This document shows, piece by piece, positions 24,916 to 33,197 of a DNA stretch of 64,000 nucleotides. The notes under the pieces were generated by a model. It saw only the letters and a program-made list of their open reading frames with translations. It made no database searches and had not been told where the DNA came from. This DNA comes from Pseudorhodobacter sp. PARRP1 (lineage in GTDB: Bacteria > Pseudomonadota > Alphaproteobacteria > Rhodobacterales > Rhodobacteraceae), in the NCBI GenBank assembly GCA_002256245.1, contig NKIU01000002.1:496001-560000 (forward strand), written 5' to 3'. A program made the position numbers and the translations under genes. How positions within the stretch are numbered: the stretch's first letter is position 1; every line of letters begins with the position of its first letter.

Positions 24916-25627
24916 ATGAACAAGCGCCGGAACTACATCGTCTTCGAGCCGGGGTGTGATCCCGATAGCCCGCCCCGCCGATCTGACATCCTGCAGCAGT
25001 GTGGTGTATCCAGAGGTGCCTTTGGGCATTGCTTTGGCCGTCCGGCACCTTACGCGTTGGCTGCTCTACAAGCAGGGTCTGCGGGCACCTTACAACGTTA
25101 CCTCTGATGAGATGTTCTTTCGCACCGGCGAAATGTCCGATTTGCCTGATCCGACCGGAGGCGCTCCCGAACTGTTCGTCAGGCGGATCAATCCAGCTTC
25201 TCGCAACGAACCCCGCTCTGATCGCAAAGGCGCCTGCTTTATTCTGCGCAAGGGCGATGCCAAGCCGCGCATCCCTGAAACCGCACAGGCGATCCAGATC
25301 GACGGCTTGTCGCACGCCGAAATCTCGGCGGTGTTCAACCGCTGCACGACGTTCTATTCCTACGACGAGGCGACACTTTACTCGCAATACGCCGCGATCT
25401 GTGGCTGCGACAGCGTGGTGATCCCCAGCCTTTACCCATCGCGCGCCGAATGGGTGCAATCACACGCTTTGGCGCGCTATGGCGTGGCGTATGGTCTGGA
25501 CGATCTGGATCACGCCCGGGCCACCCGGCATCTGACCTTGGGGGTGTTGCAGGCGCAAGAGGCCAAGGGGATGCAAAGCGTGCAGGCATTTGTCGAACTG
25601 ACGCAGGCGCGGTTTGGTGCGCGCTGA
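24916..25627 (+). pseudogene. frameshifted WavQ-like surface-polysaccharide protein
   Basis: MNKRRNYIVFEPG begins at ATG 24916, but the family-like body (VVYPEVPLGIALAVRHLTRW, then FNRCTTFYSYDEATLYSQYA and CGCDSVVIPSLYPS) is in another frame from about 24956. The body resembles capsule/LPS-locus WavQ-type glycosyl proteins. A frameshift near 24955 separates the two parts. A shortened product starting at GTG 24956 (223 residues) cannot be excluded. Confidence 0.65.
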
Positions 25628-25669
25628 TCGGGCCAGAATCGGGGCAAAACCGGTCAGACCCCGCGCCAA

Positions 25670-26008
25670 TCAGCGCTTGTCGCCGCAAAACATCTCATAA
25701 ACCAGCGCCACCATGGCGCGCACTTTGGGGTCTTTGATGGCGTAGAAGATCACCTTGCCGTCGCGGCGTGCGGCCACCAGCCCTTCGCTGCGCAGCCGTG
25801 CAAGATGCTGGCTGACCGCCGCCTGCCGCGCGCCGATCAATGCCTCCAGCGTGGTGACCGATTTCTCGCCCGAGGACAGATGGCACAGGATCATCAGGCG
25901 GCCCTCATGCGACAGGGCTTTCAGGAAAGCCGCAGCTTCGGCTGCGCGTTCGGCCATCTCATCTGCCGATGGGGCGGGATGCTCTCGGTCTATGGTCCGT
26001 GCGGTCAA
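25670..26008 (-). CDS. sqrR: ArsR-family persulfide-sensing repressor (SqrR/BigR-like)
   Basis: A 112-residue winged-helix repressor with the recognition segment ARQAAVSQHLARLRSEGLV. Two cysteines, C42 in LMILCHLSSG and C108 in EMFCGDK, match in position the pair that forms a tetrasulfide bridge in SqrR (Rhodobacter capsulatus) and BigR. It therefore probably senses sulfide-derived persulfides. It is not beside its likely target, the dioxygenase/pmp operon 11 kb away. It is transcribed divergently from the PHP gene, 123 bp apart. Confidence 0.85.
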   Translation of the reverse strand: MTARTIDREHPAPSADEMAERAAEAAAFLKALSHEGRLMILCHLSSGEKSVTTLEALIGARQAAVSQHLARLRSEGLVAARRDGKVIFYAIKDPKVRAMVALVYEMFCGDKR

Positions 26009-26131
26009 TGCAGGGCTCCTCGGCGGCGCTGTTGGCGGGTGTTAGCACGAATAACCACGCCGCGCGAGGGGGCGTCACTGGACTGTTGCGCTGGCATGGT
26101 TAGTGTGCGCCGCAAAACTCAGGAGCCTATG

Positions 26132-27091
26132 ATGCAACGCGATCCCGCCTTCACCGCGCCCGGCCAATTTTGGCGCGGCAATCTGCACACGCATTCCACC
26201 CGGTCTGATGGTGTGCTGGCCCCCGAAGAAGTCTGCCGCCGCTATAAGGCAGAAGGCTATGATTTCATTGCGCTGACCGATCATTTCGTCGGCATCTACG
26301 GCTATCCGATTGTCGATACCAAACCTATGCGCGACGCAGGTTTCACCACGATTCTCGGGGCGGAACTGCATTCCGGTGCGATGGCGAATGGCGAGTTGTG
26401 GCACATTCTGGCGGTCGGCCTGCCCGCCGATTTCGCGGCCTCGAACAGCCCCAGCTTTCTCCCCGTGGCAGGGCAGGAAACCGGGCCCGAGATTGCCGCG
26501 CGCGCGGTGGCTGCCGGGGCGTTCGTGGCGATTGCGCATCCGCAATGGTCAGGTCTGACGCTGGCCGATGCCCGCAGCATCACCGCCGCCCATGCGGTAG
26601 AGGTCTATAACACCGGCTGCGACACGGGTTGCGATCGCCCGGACGGCTTTGCCATCGCGGATTTGCTGCTGACCGAGGGGCGGCGGTTAAGCATGATCGC
26701 CACCGATGACGCGCATTTCTCGGAGCCTGACCATTTCGGCGGCTGGGTGATGGTGAAAGCGCAAGCCAACACGCCCGAGGCTTTGCTGGCGGCACTGAAG
26801 GCGGGGCATTTCTACTCCAGCCAAGGGCCGGAACTGCGCGATGTGCGCATCGAGGGCGATCACGTGGTGGTCGAATGTTCGGCTGCGGTTTCGGTGGTGG
26901 CCATCGGGCATGGCACGGGGGCGAAAGCCGTGCATGGCCATTCGCTGACCCGCGCCGAAGTGCCGCTGGCCCGGCTGAACAACTCGCCTTGGGTCCGGGT
27001 GGCGGTGATTGATGCGCATGGCAAACGCGCGTGGTCGAATCCGATCTGGCTGGAAGGCCAGCCCGCGAGAAACCCGCGCGTGGCAGGCTAG
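26132..27091 (+). CDS. PHP-domain phosphoesterase
   Basis: A 319-residue protein with PHP metal motifs: H19-x-H21 in NLHTHSTRSDG, LTDH, the Glu in GAELHSG, AIAHPQW and ATDDAH. The PHP fold binds up to three metals and hydrolyses phosphoester bonds. A C-terminal all-beta tail (about residues 245-319) resembles bacterial PHP proteins of unknown substrate. AGGAG at 26121-26125 favours ATG 26132 over the adjacent ATG 26129. Confidence 0.85.
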   Translation: MQRDPAFTAPGQFWRGNLHTHSTRSDGVLAPEEVCRRYKAEGYDFIALTDHFVGIYGYPIVDTKPMRDAGFTTILGAELHSGAMANGELWHILAVGLPADFAASNSPSFLPVAGQETGPEIAARAVAAGAFVAIAHPQWSGLTLADARSITAAHAVEVYNTGCDTGCDRPDGFAIADLLLTEGRRLSMIATDDAHFSEPDHFGGWVMVKAQANTPEALLAALKAGHFYSSQGPELRDVRIEGDHVVVECSAAVSVVAIGHGTGAKAVHGHSLTRAEVPLARLNNSPWVRVAVIDAHGKRAWSNPIWLEGQPARNPRVAG

Positions 27092-27115
27092 GCGCGCGAC
27101 CAGTCGCATGAACTC

Positions 27116-27182
27116 CGCCGCCCCGGACGTGATCCGGGGCCTCCGGTCACACACGAGGCCCCGGATCAAGTCCGGGGCGGCG
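27116..27182. repeat. REPIN-like inverted pair of REP elements
   Basis: Copies at 27116-27143 and 27155-27182 face each other across 11 bp, the same geometry as 6542-6610. The pair sits between the converging PHP and LysR genes and ends 6 bp before the LysR stop. Confidence 0.9.
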
Positions 27183-27187
27183 CTGGT

Positions 27188-28054
27188 TTAGCCCCGCGCG
27201 GGGTCGCTGCGCAGGAACCGCTTCGCCAACATCCGCGTCAGCTTGCGATGGGCTTTCGACACCCGCTGGCGCAGATGCATCGCGGCAAACACCGGCTGGT
27301 CAATCGCCTCGACATCCGCCACATATTTGAACCGCCCGGTGGCCACCATCTCGGCGGCCTTCTCGGCCATGACAAACCCCGATCCCCCCATCGCCAACAG
27401 CAGCGACGCGATGGTCGAGCTTTGCCCCACCGACAACGGCGCGCCGATCAACTCGGGCAGGGCGGTGCGATGCGCTTGCTCAAACGCCGCCGAGAAATGG
27501 CCCGAAATATACGTCTCGGGTTTGATCTCGGCGCGCGTCTCGGCATCCGAACTGATCAGGCGATAGGGCAGGTCGGCGAGGGTCACAAAATGCAGATCGG
27601 GATGCGGCTTCGGCGTGAACATCACCGCGAAATCATGCACGCCCGCGACGATATCGGCACACATCTGGGCCGAATAATCCGGCTCGATATAAAACGCCAT
27701 CTGCGGAAACATCCGGCGGAAATCGGCCAGCAGATCACCGATATAGGCGTCGGCCAGATCATTCTGGATGCCAATCCGCATGATCGCCGCAGCCTCACCC
27801 GTGGGGGCAACCGCGCGCTTGGCCTCGTTCCAGTCCCGGCGCAGCATCCGGGCATGGGTCTCAAACCGCAAACCCTCGGTGGTAAGGTCAGTGCCTGCGC
27901 GCGAGCGTGTGAACAGCCGCGCCCCCACCGCAGCCTCAAGCGTCTGCACGCGGGCCGAAACGGTCGATTGCGTCACATCCAGCCGCTCGGCGGTGCGGTG
28001 AAAGCTGCGGGTTTCCACAAGGTCAAGGAAGGTATCAAGAAGTTCGATTTGCAT
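27188..28054 (-). CDS. LysR-family regulator of the methylated-amine operon
   Basis: A 288-residue protein: N-terminal HTH (FLDLVETRSFHRTAERLDVT, then QSTVSARVQTLE) and a C-terminal substrate-binding domain. ATG 28054 is chosen because the longer frame adds 18 residues of unlikely sequence. It is divergent from the FAD/GcvT operon, and a dyad matching a LysR box lies between them, so it probably controls that operon in response to a pathway metabolite. Confidence 0.9.
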   Translation of the reverse strand: MQIELLDTFLDLVETRSFHRTAERLDVTQSTVSARVQTLEAAVGARLFTRSRAGTDLTTEGLRFETHARMLRRDWNEAKRAVAPTGEAAAIMRIGIQNDLADAYIGDLLADFRRMFPQMAFYIEPDYSAQMCADIVAGVHDFAVMFTPKPHPDLHFVTLADLPYRLISSDAETRAEIKPETYISGHFSAAFEQAHRTALPELIGAPLSVGQSSTIASLLLAMGGSGFVMAEKAAEMVATGRFKYVADVEAIDQPVFAAMHLRQRVSKAHRKLTRMLAKRFLRSDPARG

Positions 28055-28088
28055 GGGTCCGCTCCGCCGTTTGTCCGAAGTTATGCTC

Positions 28089-28107
28089 TGATCGGTTCGT
28101 TCGATCA
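28089..28107. promoter_or_regulatory. probable LysR-type operator
   Basis: TGATCGGTTCGTTCGATCA is a perfect 6-bp inverted repeat with a 7-bp spacer, containing ATC-N9-GAT typical of LysR boxes. It lies 35 bp from the regulator start and 75 bp from the operon start. Confidence 0.65.
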
Positions 28108-28182
28108 ATAGCGCAGCTTTGGGGGAATTGAAACCCTAAAGCCGCCGCCCGATAACAGGGCGGCAAAGACCCCGGAGCAAGC

Positions 28183-30615
28183 ATGTCAGATTTCCCGAAA
28201 ACCGCGCGCGTTGTGATCATTGGCGGCGGTGCCGTTGGTGCGTCCAGCCTTTACCATCTGTGCAAAGCGGGCTGGACCGATTGCGTTCTGCTGGAGAAAA
28301 ACGAGTTGACCGCGGGCAGCACTTGGCATGCGGCGGGCAATGTGCCGACGTTTTCCTCCAGTTGGTCGATCATGAACATGCAGCGCTATTCGGCCGAGCT
28401 TTACCGGGGCTTGGGCGAAGCTGTTGATTACCCGATGAATTACAACGTCACAGGGTCGATCCGCCTTGCACACACCGAGGAACGTTTGCAGGAATTTGAG
28501 CGCGTTGTCGGCATGGGCCGCTATCAGGGCATGGATCTGAAGATCCTGACGCCCGATCAGATTGCCGAAGTTTACCCCTTCATCGCCACGCATGATCTGG
28601 TGGGCGCGCTTTATGATCCCTACGACGGCGATATTGACCCGGCGCAACTGACGCAGGCCTTGGCCAAAGGCGCGCGTCAGATGGGGGCGCGGATTGAACG
28701 CTTCTGCCCCGCAACCGGCGTGCGGCGCGAGGGTGACGAATGGGTGGTTGAGACTCACAAGGGCGACATTCGCTGCGAAATCGTCGTCAACGCGGCGGGC
28801 TATTATGCGCGCGAGGTCGGCAAATGGTTTGGCCGCGACGTGCCGATGATGGTGATGAGCCACCAATACATGCTGTTCGACACCATCCCCGAGGTTGAGG
28901 CCCGCACCAAGGCCGTCGGCCACAAGCTGCCGCTGCTGCGTGATGTCGATAGCAGCTACTACCTGCGGCAAGAGAAAAACGGCTTCAACCTTGGCCCCTA
29001 TGAGGGGAACTGCCGCGCGCATTGGATCAGCAAGGATGATCCGTTCCCGGAAGATTTCAGCTTCCAGCTTTTCCCGGATGATCTGGAGCGGTTGGAGTGG
29101 CACATCAACGACGCCATGGCGCGGGTGCCCTTGCTGGCGCAGGCGCCGCTGACCAAAGTGATCAACGGCCCGATCCCCTACACCCCCGACGGCAACCCGC
29201 TGATCGGCCCGATGCCCGGCGTGCCCAATGCGTTCGAGGCTTGCGTGTTCACCTTTGGCATCTGCCAAGCCGGGGGCGCGGGCAAGGTCTTGGCCGAATG
29301 GATCACCCAAGGGGCGACCGAATGGGACATGTGGTCTTGCGATCCGCGCCGCTTCACCGGGTTTGAGGATCAGGATTACTGCATCGCCAAGGGCATGGAG
29401 GTTTACGGCCACGAATACGCCATCCACTTCCCGCATCACGTCTGGGGCGAGGGGAGGGGCAAGAAACTCTCGCCGCTGCACGCCCGCACCGCCGCTTTGG
29501 GCGCGCAATTCGGCCCGTTCAACGGCTGGGAGCGCCCGCTGTGGTATGCCCGCCCCGGCGATGATACGTCCGAGACCGCGCAGCGGACATGGGCGCGCAA
29601 GGGGCCATGGTTTGACGCGGTAAAGGCCGAATGTGAAACCGTGCGCGACGGTGTGGGCGTGCTGGATCTGCCGGGGTTCTCGCGGTTCGAGGTTGAGGGG
29701 GAGGGCGCTGCCGATTGGCTGGCGGGCCGGATTTCCGGCGCTTTGCCGAAAGTAGGCCGCATGGGTCTGGCGTATTTCCCCGACGACAAGGGCCGGATTG
29801 TCACCGAAATGTCGGTGGTGCGGCGCGAAGAGGATGCCTTCACCCTGATCACCGCCGCCGTGGCGCAAAGCCACGACGCCGACTGGCTGCGTCGCGATCT
29901 GCCTGCTGGGCTGACTTTCCGCGACCGCACCAATGAGTTCACCTGCCTGATCGTCACCGGGCCTAAGTCTCGGGAATTGCTGGCCGGTTTGACCAACGCC
30001 GACCTGTCCGCGCCGTGGCTTTCGGTGCAGGCGGCGGCGGTGGCCGGGCAGGATTGCGCCCTGTTCCGGGTGAGTTTCGCGGGCGAGTTGGGGTGGGAAG
30101 TTCACGCCCCCCCCGCCCGGATGCCCGCGATTTACGACGCTATCCTTGCGGCGGGGGCCAAGCCGTTTGGCATGTTCGCGCTGAATTCCTTGCGCATCGA
30201 GAAGGGCTATCGCGCGTGGAAGGGCGATCTTTCCACCGACTACACCCTGCTGGAAGGCGGGCTGGAGCGGTTCATCAAATTCGACAAACCGCAGGATTTC
30301 CCCGGCAAGGCAGCGCTTCTGGCGCAAAAGCAGCGCGGTGTGGCCAAGCGTTTCGCGACACTGGTGATCGACGCCGGCGATCAAGACCCGCCCTATATGT
30401 CCACGATCTGGTCGGGGGATCAGGTGGTGGGCGAGTTGACCAGCGGCTACTTTGGCCACCGCGTTGGCGCCTGCATCGGGCTTGGCATGCTGCGCGCCGA
30501 TCTGAACCAGCCGGGGCAGGCGGTTGAGGTTGAGATTTTCGGCAAACGCTATCCAGCGGTGGTGCAGGCAGACGCACCGCTGTGGGATGCCAAGAACGAG
30601 CGTATCCGCGCGTGA
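28183..30615 (+). CDS. FAD-dependent oxidoreductase/GcvT fusion (dimethylglycine or sarcosine dehydrogenase family), copy 1
   Basis: An 810-residue two-part enzyme. The N-terminal DAO/FAD domain has GGGAVGASS (residues 14-22) and STWHAAG, whose His carries covalent FAD in dimethylglycine dehydrogenase. From about residue 430 the protein is GcvT-like (aminomethyltransferase), which passes the formaldehyde-level carbon to tetrahydrofolate. These enzymes oxidatively demethylate N-methylated glycines and related amines. Gene order with a second copy and an MttB homologue supports stepwise demethylation of a quaternary amine; the exact substrate is unknown. Confidence 0.9.
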   Translation: MSDFPKTARVVIIGGGAVGASSLYHLCKAGWTDCVLLEKNELTAGSTWHAAGNVPTFSSSWSIMNMQRYSAELYRGLGEAVDYPMNYNVTGSIRLAHTEERLQEFERVVGMGRYQGMDLKILTPDQIAEVYPFIATHDLVGALYDPYDGDIDPAQLTQALAKGARQMGARIERFCPATGVRREGDEWVVETHKGDIRCEIVVNAAGYYAREVGKWFGRDVPMMVMSHQYMLFDTIPEVEARTKAVGHKLPLLRDVDSSYYLRQEKNGFNLGPYEGNCRAHWISKDDPFPEDFSFQLFPDDLERLEWHINDAMARVPLLAQAPLTKVINGPIPYTPDGNPLIGPMPGVPNAFEACVFTFGICQAGGAGKVLAEWITQGATEWDMWSCDPRRFTGFEDQDYCIAKGMEVYGHEYAIHFPHHVWGEGRGKKLSPLHARTAALGAQFGPFNGWERPLWYARPGDDTSETAQRTWARKGPWFDAVKAECETVRDGVGVLDLPGFSRFEVEGEGAADWLAGRISGALPKVGRMGLAYFPDDKGRIVTEMSVVRREEDAFTLITAAVAQSHDADWLRRDLPAGLTFRDRTNEFTCLIVTGPKSRELLAGLTNADLSAPWLSVQAAAVAGQDCALFRVSFAGELGWEVHAPPARMPAIYDAILAAGAKPFGMFALNSLRIEKGYRAWKGDLSTDYTLLEGGLERFIKFDKPQDFPGKAALLAQKQRGVAKRFATLVIDAGDQDPPYMSTIWSGDQVVGELTSGYFGHRVGACIGLGMLRADLNQPGQAVEVEIFGKRYPAVVQADAPLWDAKNERIRA

Positions 30616-30624
30616 CCGACCAAG

Positions 30625-30642
30625 CCGGGGGCCAGCCCCCGG
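30625..30642 (+). terminator. GC hairpin between the two FAD/GcvT genes
   Basis: Stem CCGGGGG / CCCCCGG with a 4-nt loop and no T-run. It may attenuate or stabilise the mRNA without ending transcription. Confidence 0.4.
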
Positions 30643-30671
30643 ACCCCCGGGATATTTATGAACAGATGAAA
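30641..30671 (+). repeat. intergenic GGGATATTT-type repeat
   Basis: GGACCCCCGGGATATTTATG followed by AACAGATGAAA matches the copies at 7941-7974 and 56797-56829. It lies just before the start of the second FAD/GcvT gene. Confidence 0.65.
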
Positions 30672-30679
30672 GACAAGTG

Positions 30680-33127
30680 ATGGCTCAGGTTCCAGGCAAA
30701 GCGCGGGCGGTGGTGATTGGCGGGGGCGTCTCGGGCTGCTCGGTGGCCTATCATCTGGCCAAGATGGGTTGGAGCGATGTGGTGCTGTTGGAGCGCAAGC
30801 AGTTGACCTCTGGCACCACCTGGCATGCGGCAGGGTTGATCGGGCAGTTGCGCGGATCGGCCAATATGACCCGGTTGGCGAAATATTCGGCGGACCTTTA
30901 CGTCAAACTCGCGGCAGAGACCGGGGTAGAGACGGGGATGCGGCAGGTGGGTTCCATCTCGGTGGCACTGACGCAAGCGCGGCGTGAGGAGTTGTTGCGC
31001 CAAGCCACCGTCGCGCGGATTTTCGATGTGGATGTCACCGAAATCTCGCCGTCAGAGGTCAAGGCGATGTATCCGCATCTGAACGTGTCGGATGTGGTGG
31101 GCGCGGTGCATCTGCCGCTGGACGGTCAATGCGACCCTGCCAACATCGCCATGGCCTTGGCCAAGGGCGCGCGGATGCGCGGCGCGCAGATTTTTGAGCA
31201 TACCAAAGTCACCGGCGTCACCAAGGCCAACGGCAAAGTCACCGGCGTTGATTATGTCGATGCCAACGGCGAGCCCGGCCATATCGCCACCGATGTGGTG
31301 GTGAACTGCGGCGGCATGTGGGGCCGCGATCTGGCCGAGGCCAGCGGCGTCACCTTGCCGCTGCACGCCTGTGAGCATTTCTACCTCATCACCGAGCCGG
31401 TGCAGGGCCTTGGCCACTTGCCGGTGCTGCGGGTGCCCGATGAATGCGCCTATTACAAATCTGACGCTGGCAAAATGATGATCGGCGCGTTCGAGCCCAA
31501 AGCCAAACCCTGGGGCATGAACGGCATCCGCGACGATTTCATGTTCGACACTTTGCCCGAAGATTGGGATCATTTCCAGCCGATCCTGGAAGACGCGATG
31601 AACCGGATGCCGCTGTTTCAGACGGCTGGCATTCACACCTTCTTCAACGGCCCGGAAAGCTTTACGCCGGATGACCGCTACTATCTGGGCGAAGCGCCGG
31701 AGCTTGGCGGCTATTGGGTGGCGGCGGGCTATAACTCGGTCGGCATCGCGGGGTCTGGCGGCGCAGGCATGGCTTTGGCGCATTGGATCGTCGAGGGCGA
31801 AGCCCCCTTCGATCTGTGGGAGGTCGATATCCGCCGCGCCCAGCCGTTCCAGAAAAACCGCAAATACCTGAAAGAGCGCGTCACCGAAACCCTCGGCCTG
31901 CTTTACGCCGACCACTTCCCCTACCGTCAGGTCGCGACCAGCCGCGGTGTGCGGCGCACGCCGCTGCACGAGCATCTGAAAGCCCGCGGCGCGGTGTTTG
32001 GCGAGGTTGCGGGCTGGGAGCGCGCAAACTGGTTCGCCAATGAGGGCCAAGAGCGGGAATACCGCTATAGCTGGAAGCGGCAGAACTGGTTTGACAACCA
32101 GAAGGCCGAGCATATGGCCGTGCGCACCGGCGTCGGCTTTTTTGACATGACCTCGTTCGGCAAGATCAGGATTGAGGGCCGCGATGCCTGCGCCTTCCTG
32201 AACAAGGTCTGCGCCGCCGAGATGGATGTGGCGGCGGGCCGCATCGTTTACACGCAAATGCTGAACCACAAGGGCGGCATTGAATCTGATCTGACCGTGA
32301 CGCGGCTTTCGGAAACTGCCTATCTTGCCGTGGTGCCGGGCGCGACCTTGCAGCGCGATCTGGCATGGCTGCGCCGCCATCTGGGCGACGATTTCGCGGT
32401 GATCACCGATATGACGGCTGCGGAATCGGTGCTGTGTGTGATGGGGCCGAAAGCGCGCGATCTGATGCAGGCCGTCAGCCCGAATGATTTTTCCAACGCC
32501 GCGCATCCGTTTGGCACCATGCGCCAGATTGAGGTCGGCATGGGCATCGCGCGGGCGCATCGGGTGACCTATGTCGGCGAACTCGGCTGGGAGTTGTATG
32601 TCAGCGCCGATCAAACCGCGCATGTGTTTGAGGCCCTGGAGGAGGCCGGGGCCGATCTGGGGTTGAAGCTGTGCGGCTTGCACACGCTGGATAGCTGCCG
32701 CATCGAGAAAGCCTATCGTCACTTCGGCCATGATATTACCGATGAAGATCATGTGCTTGAGGCAGGGCTTGGCTTTGCGGTGTCAAAGAAAAAGCCAAGC
32801 TTCATCGGCCGCGATGCCGTGCTGGCCAAGGCCGAGGCGGGGTTGGAGCGCAAACTGGTGCAGTTCCGCCTGAAAGACCCCGAGCCGTTGCTGTTTCATA
32901 ACGAGGCGGTGGTGCGCGATGGCGTGATTGTCGGCCCGGTGACAAGTGGCAACTATGGCCATTTCCTCGGCGGCGCGATTGGCCTGGGCTATGTGCCCTG
33001 CAAGGGGCAGTCCGACGCAGAAATTCTGGGCGCGCGCTATGAAATCGAAGTGGCAGGCGTGCGGCACGAGGCCGTGGCCAGCCTGACGGCAATGTATGAT
33101 CCAAAATCCGAACGGGTGCGTGCCTGA
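30680..33127 (+). CDS. FAD-dependent oxidoreductase/GcvT fusion, copy 2
   Basis: An 815-residue paralogue of the preceding gene. It has GGGVSGCSVAYHL near residue 14 and the covalent-FAD motif TTWHAAG, followed by a C-terminal GcvT half ending in conserved KPSFIGRDAVL and VTSGNYGHFLGGAIGLGYV-type segments. ATG 30680 is chosen over the adjoining GTG. Two such enzymes in one operon suggest successive removal of two methyl groups or two related substrates. Confidence 0.9.
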   Translation: MAQVPGKARAVVIGGGVSGCSVAYHLAKMGWSDVVLLERKQLTSGTTWHAAGLIGQLRGSANMTRLAKYSADLYVKLAAETGVETGMRQVGSISVALTQARREELLRQATVARIFDVDVTEISPSEVKAMYPHLNVSDVVGAVHLPLDGQCDPANIAMALAKGARMRGAQIFEHTKVTGVTKANGKVTGVDYVDANGEPGHIATDVVVNCGGMWGRDLAEASGVTLPLHACEHFYLITEPVQGLGHLPVLRVPDECAYYKSDAGKMMIGAFEPKAKPWGMNGIRDDFMFDTLPEDWDHFQPILEDAMNRMPLFQTAGIHTFFNGPESFTPDDRYYLGEAPELGGYWVAAGYNSVGIAGSGGAGMALAHWIVEGEAPFDLWEVDIRRAQPFQKNRKYLKERVTETLGLLYADHFPYRQVATSRGVRRTPLHEHLKARGAVFGEVAGWERANWFANEGQEREYRYSWKRQNWFDNQKAEHMAVRTGVGFFDMTSFGKIRIEGRDACAFLNKVCAAEMDVAAGRIVYTQMLNHKGGIESDLTVTRLSETAYLAVVPGATLQRDLAWLRRHLGDDFAVITDMTAAESVLCVMGPKARDLMQAVSPNDFSNAAHPFGTMRQIEVGMGIARAHRVTYVGELGWELYVSADQTAHVFEALEEAGADLGLKLCGLHTLDSCRIEKAYRHFGHDITDEDHVLEAGLGFAVSKKKPSFIGRDAVLAKAEAGLERKLVQFRLKDPEPLLFHNEAVVRDGVIVGPVTSGNYGHFLGGAIGLGYVPCKGQSDAEILGARYEIEVAGVRHEAVASLTAMYDPKSERVRA

Positions 33128-33135
33128 TCACGCCA

Positions 33136-33159
33136 TCGGGAGGGCAGCCGCCCTCCCGA
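33136..33159 (+). terminator. perfect 10-bp hairpin before the MttB-like gene
   Basis: TCGGGAGGGC / GCCCTCCCGA with loop AGCC. It lacks a T-run, so partial termination or mRNA processing between operon genes is more likely than full termination. Confidence 0.5.
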
Positions 33160-33197
33160 ACCCTCCCGTCGCGTGCTGAACACAAAGGAAGACCAAA

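Noticed and set aside
28186-30459. 757-codon minus-strand open frame opposite the first FAD/GcvT gene
   Set aside because: Long antisense frames arise from GC-rich codon bias; the plus strand has full-length homology and a proper start.
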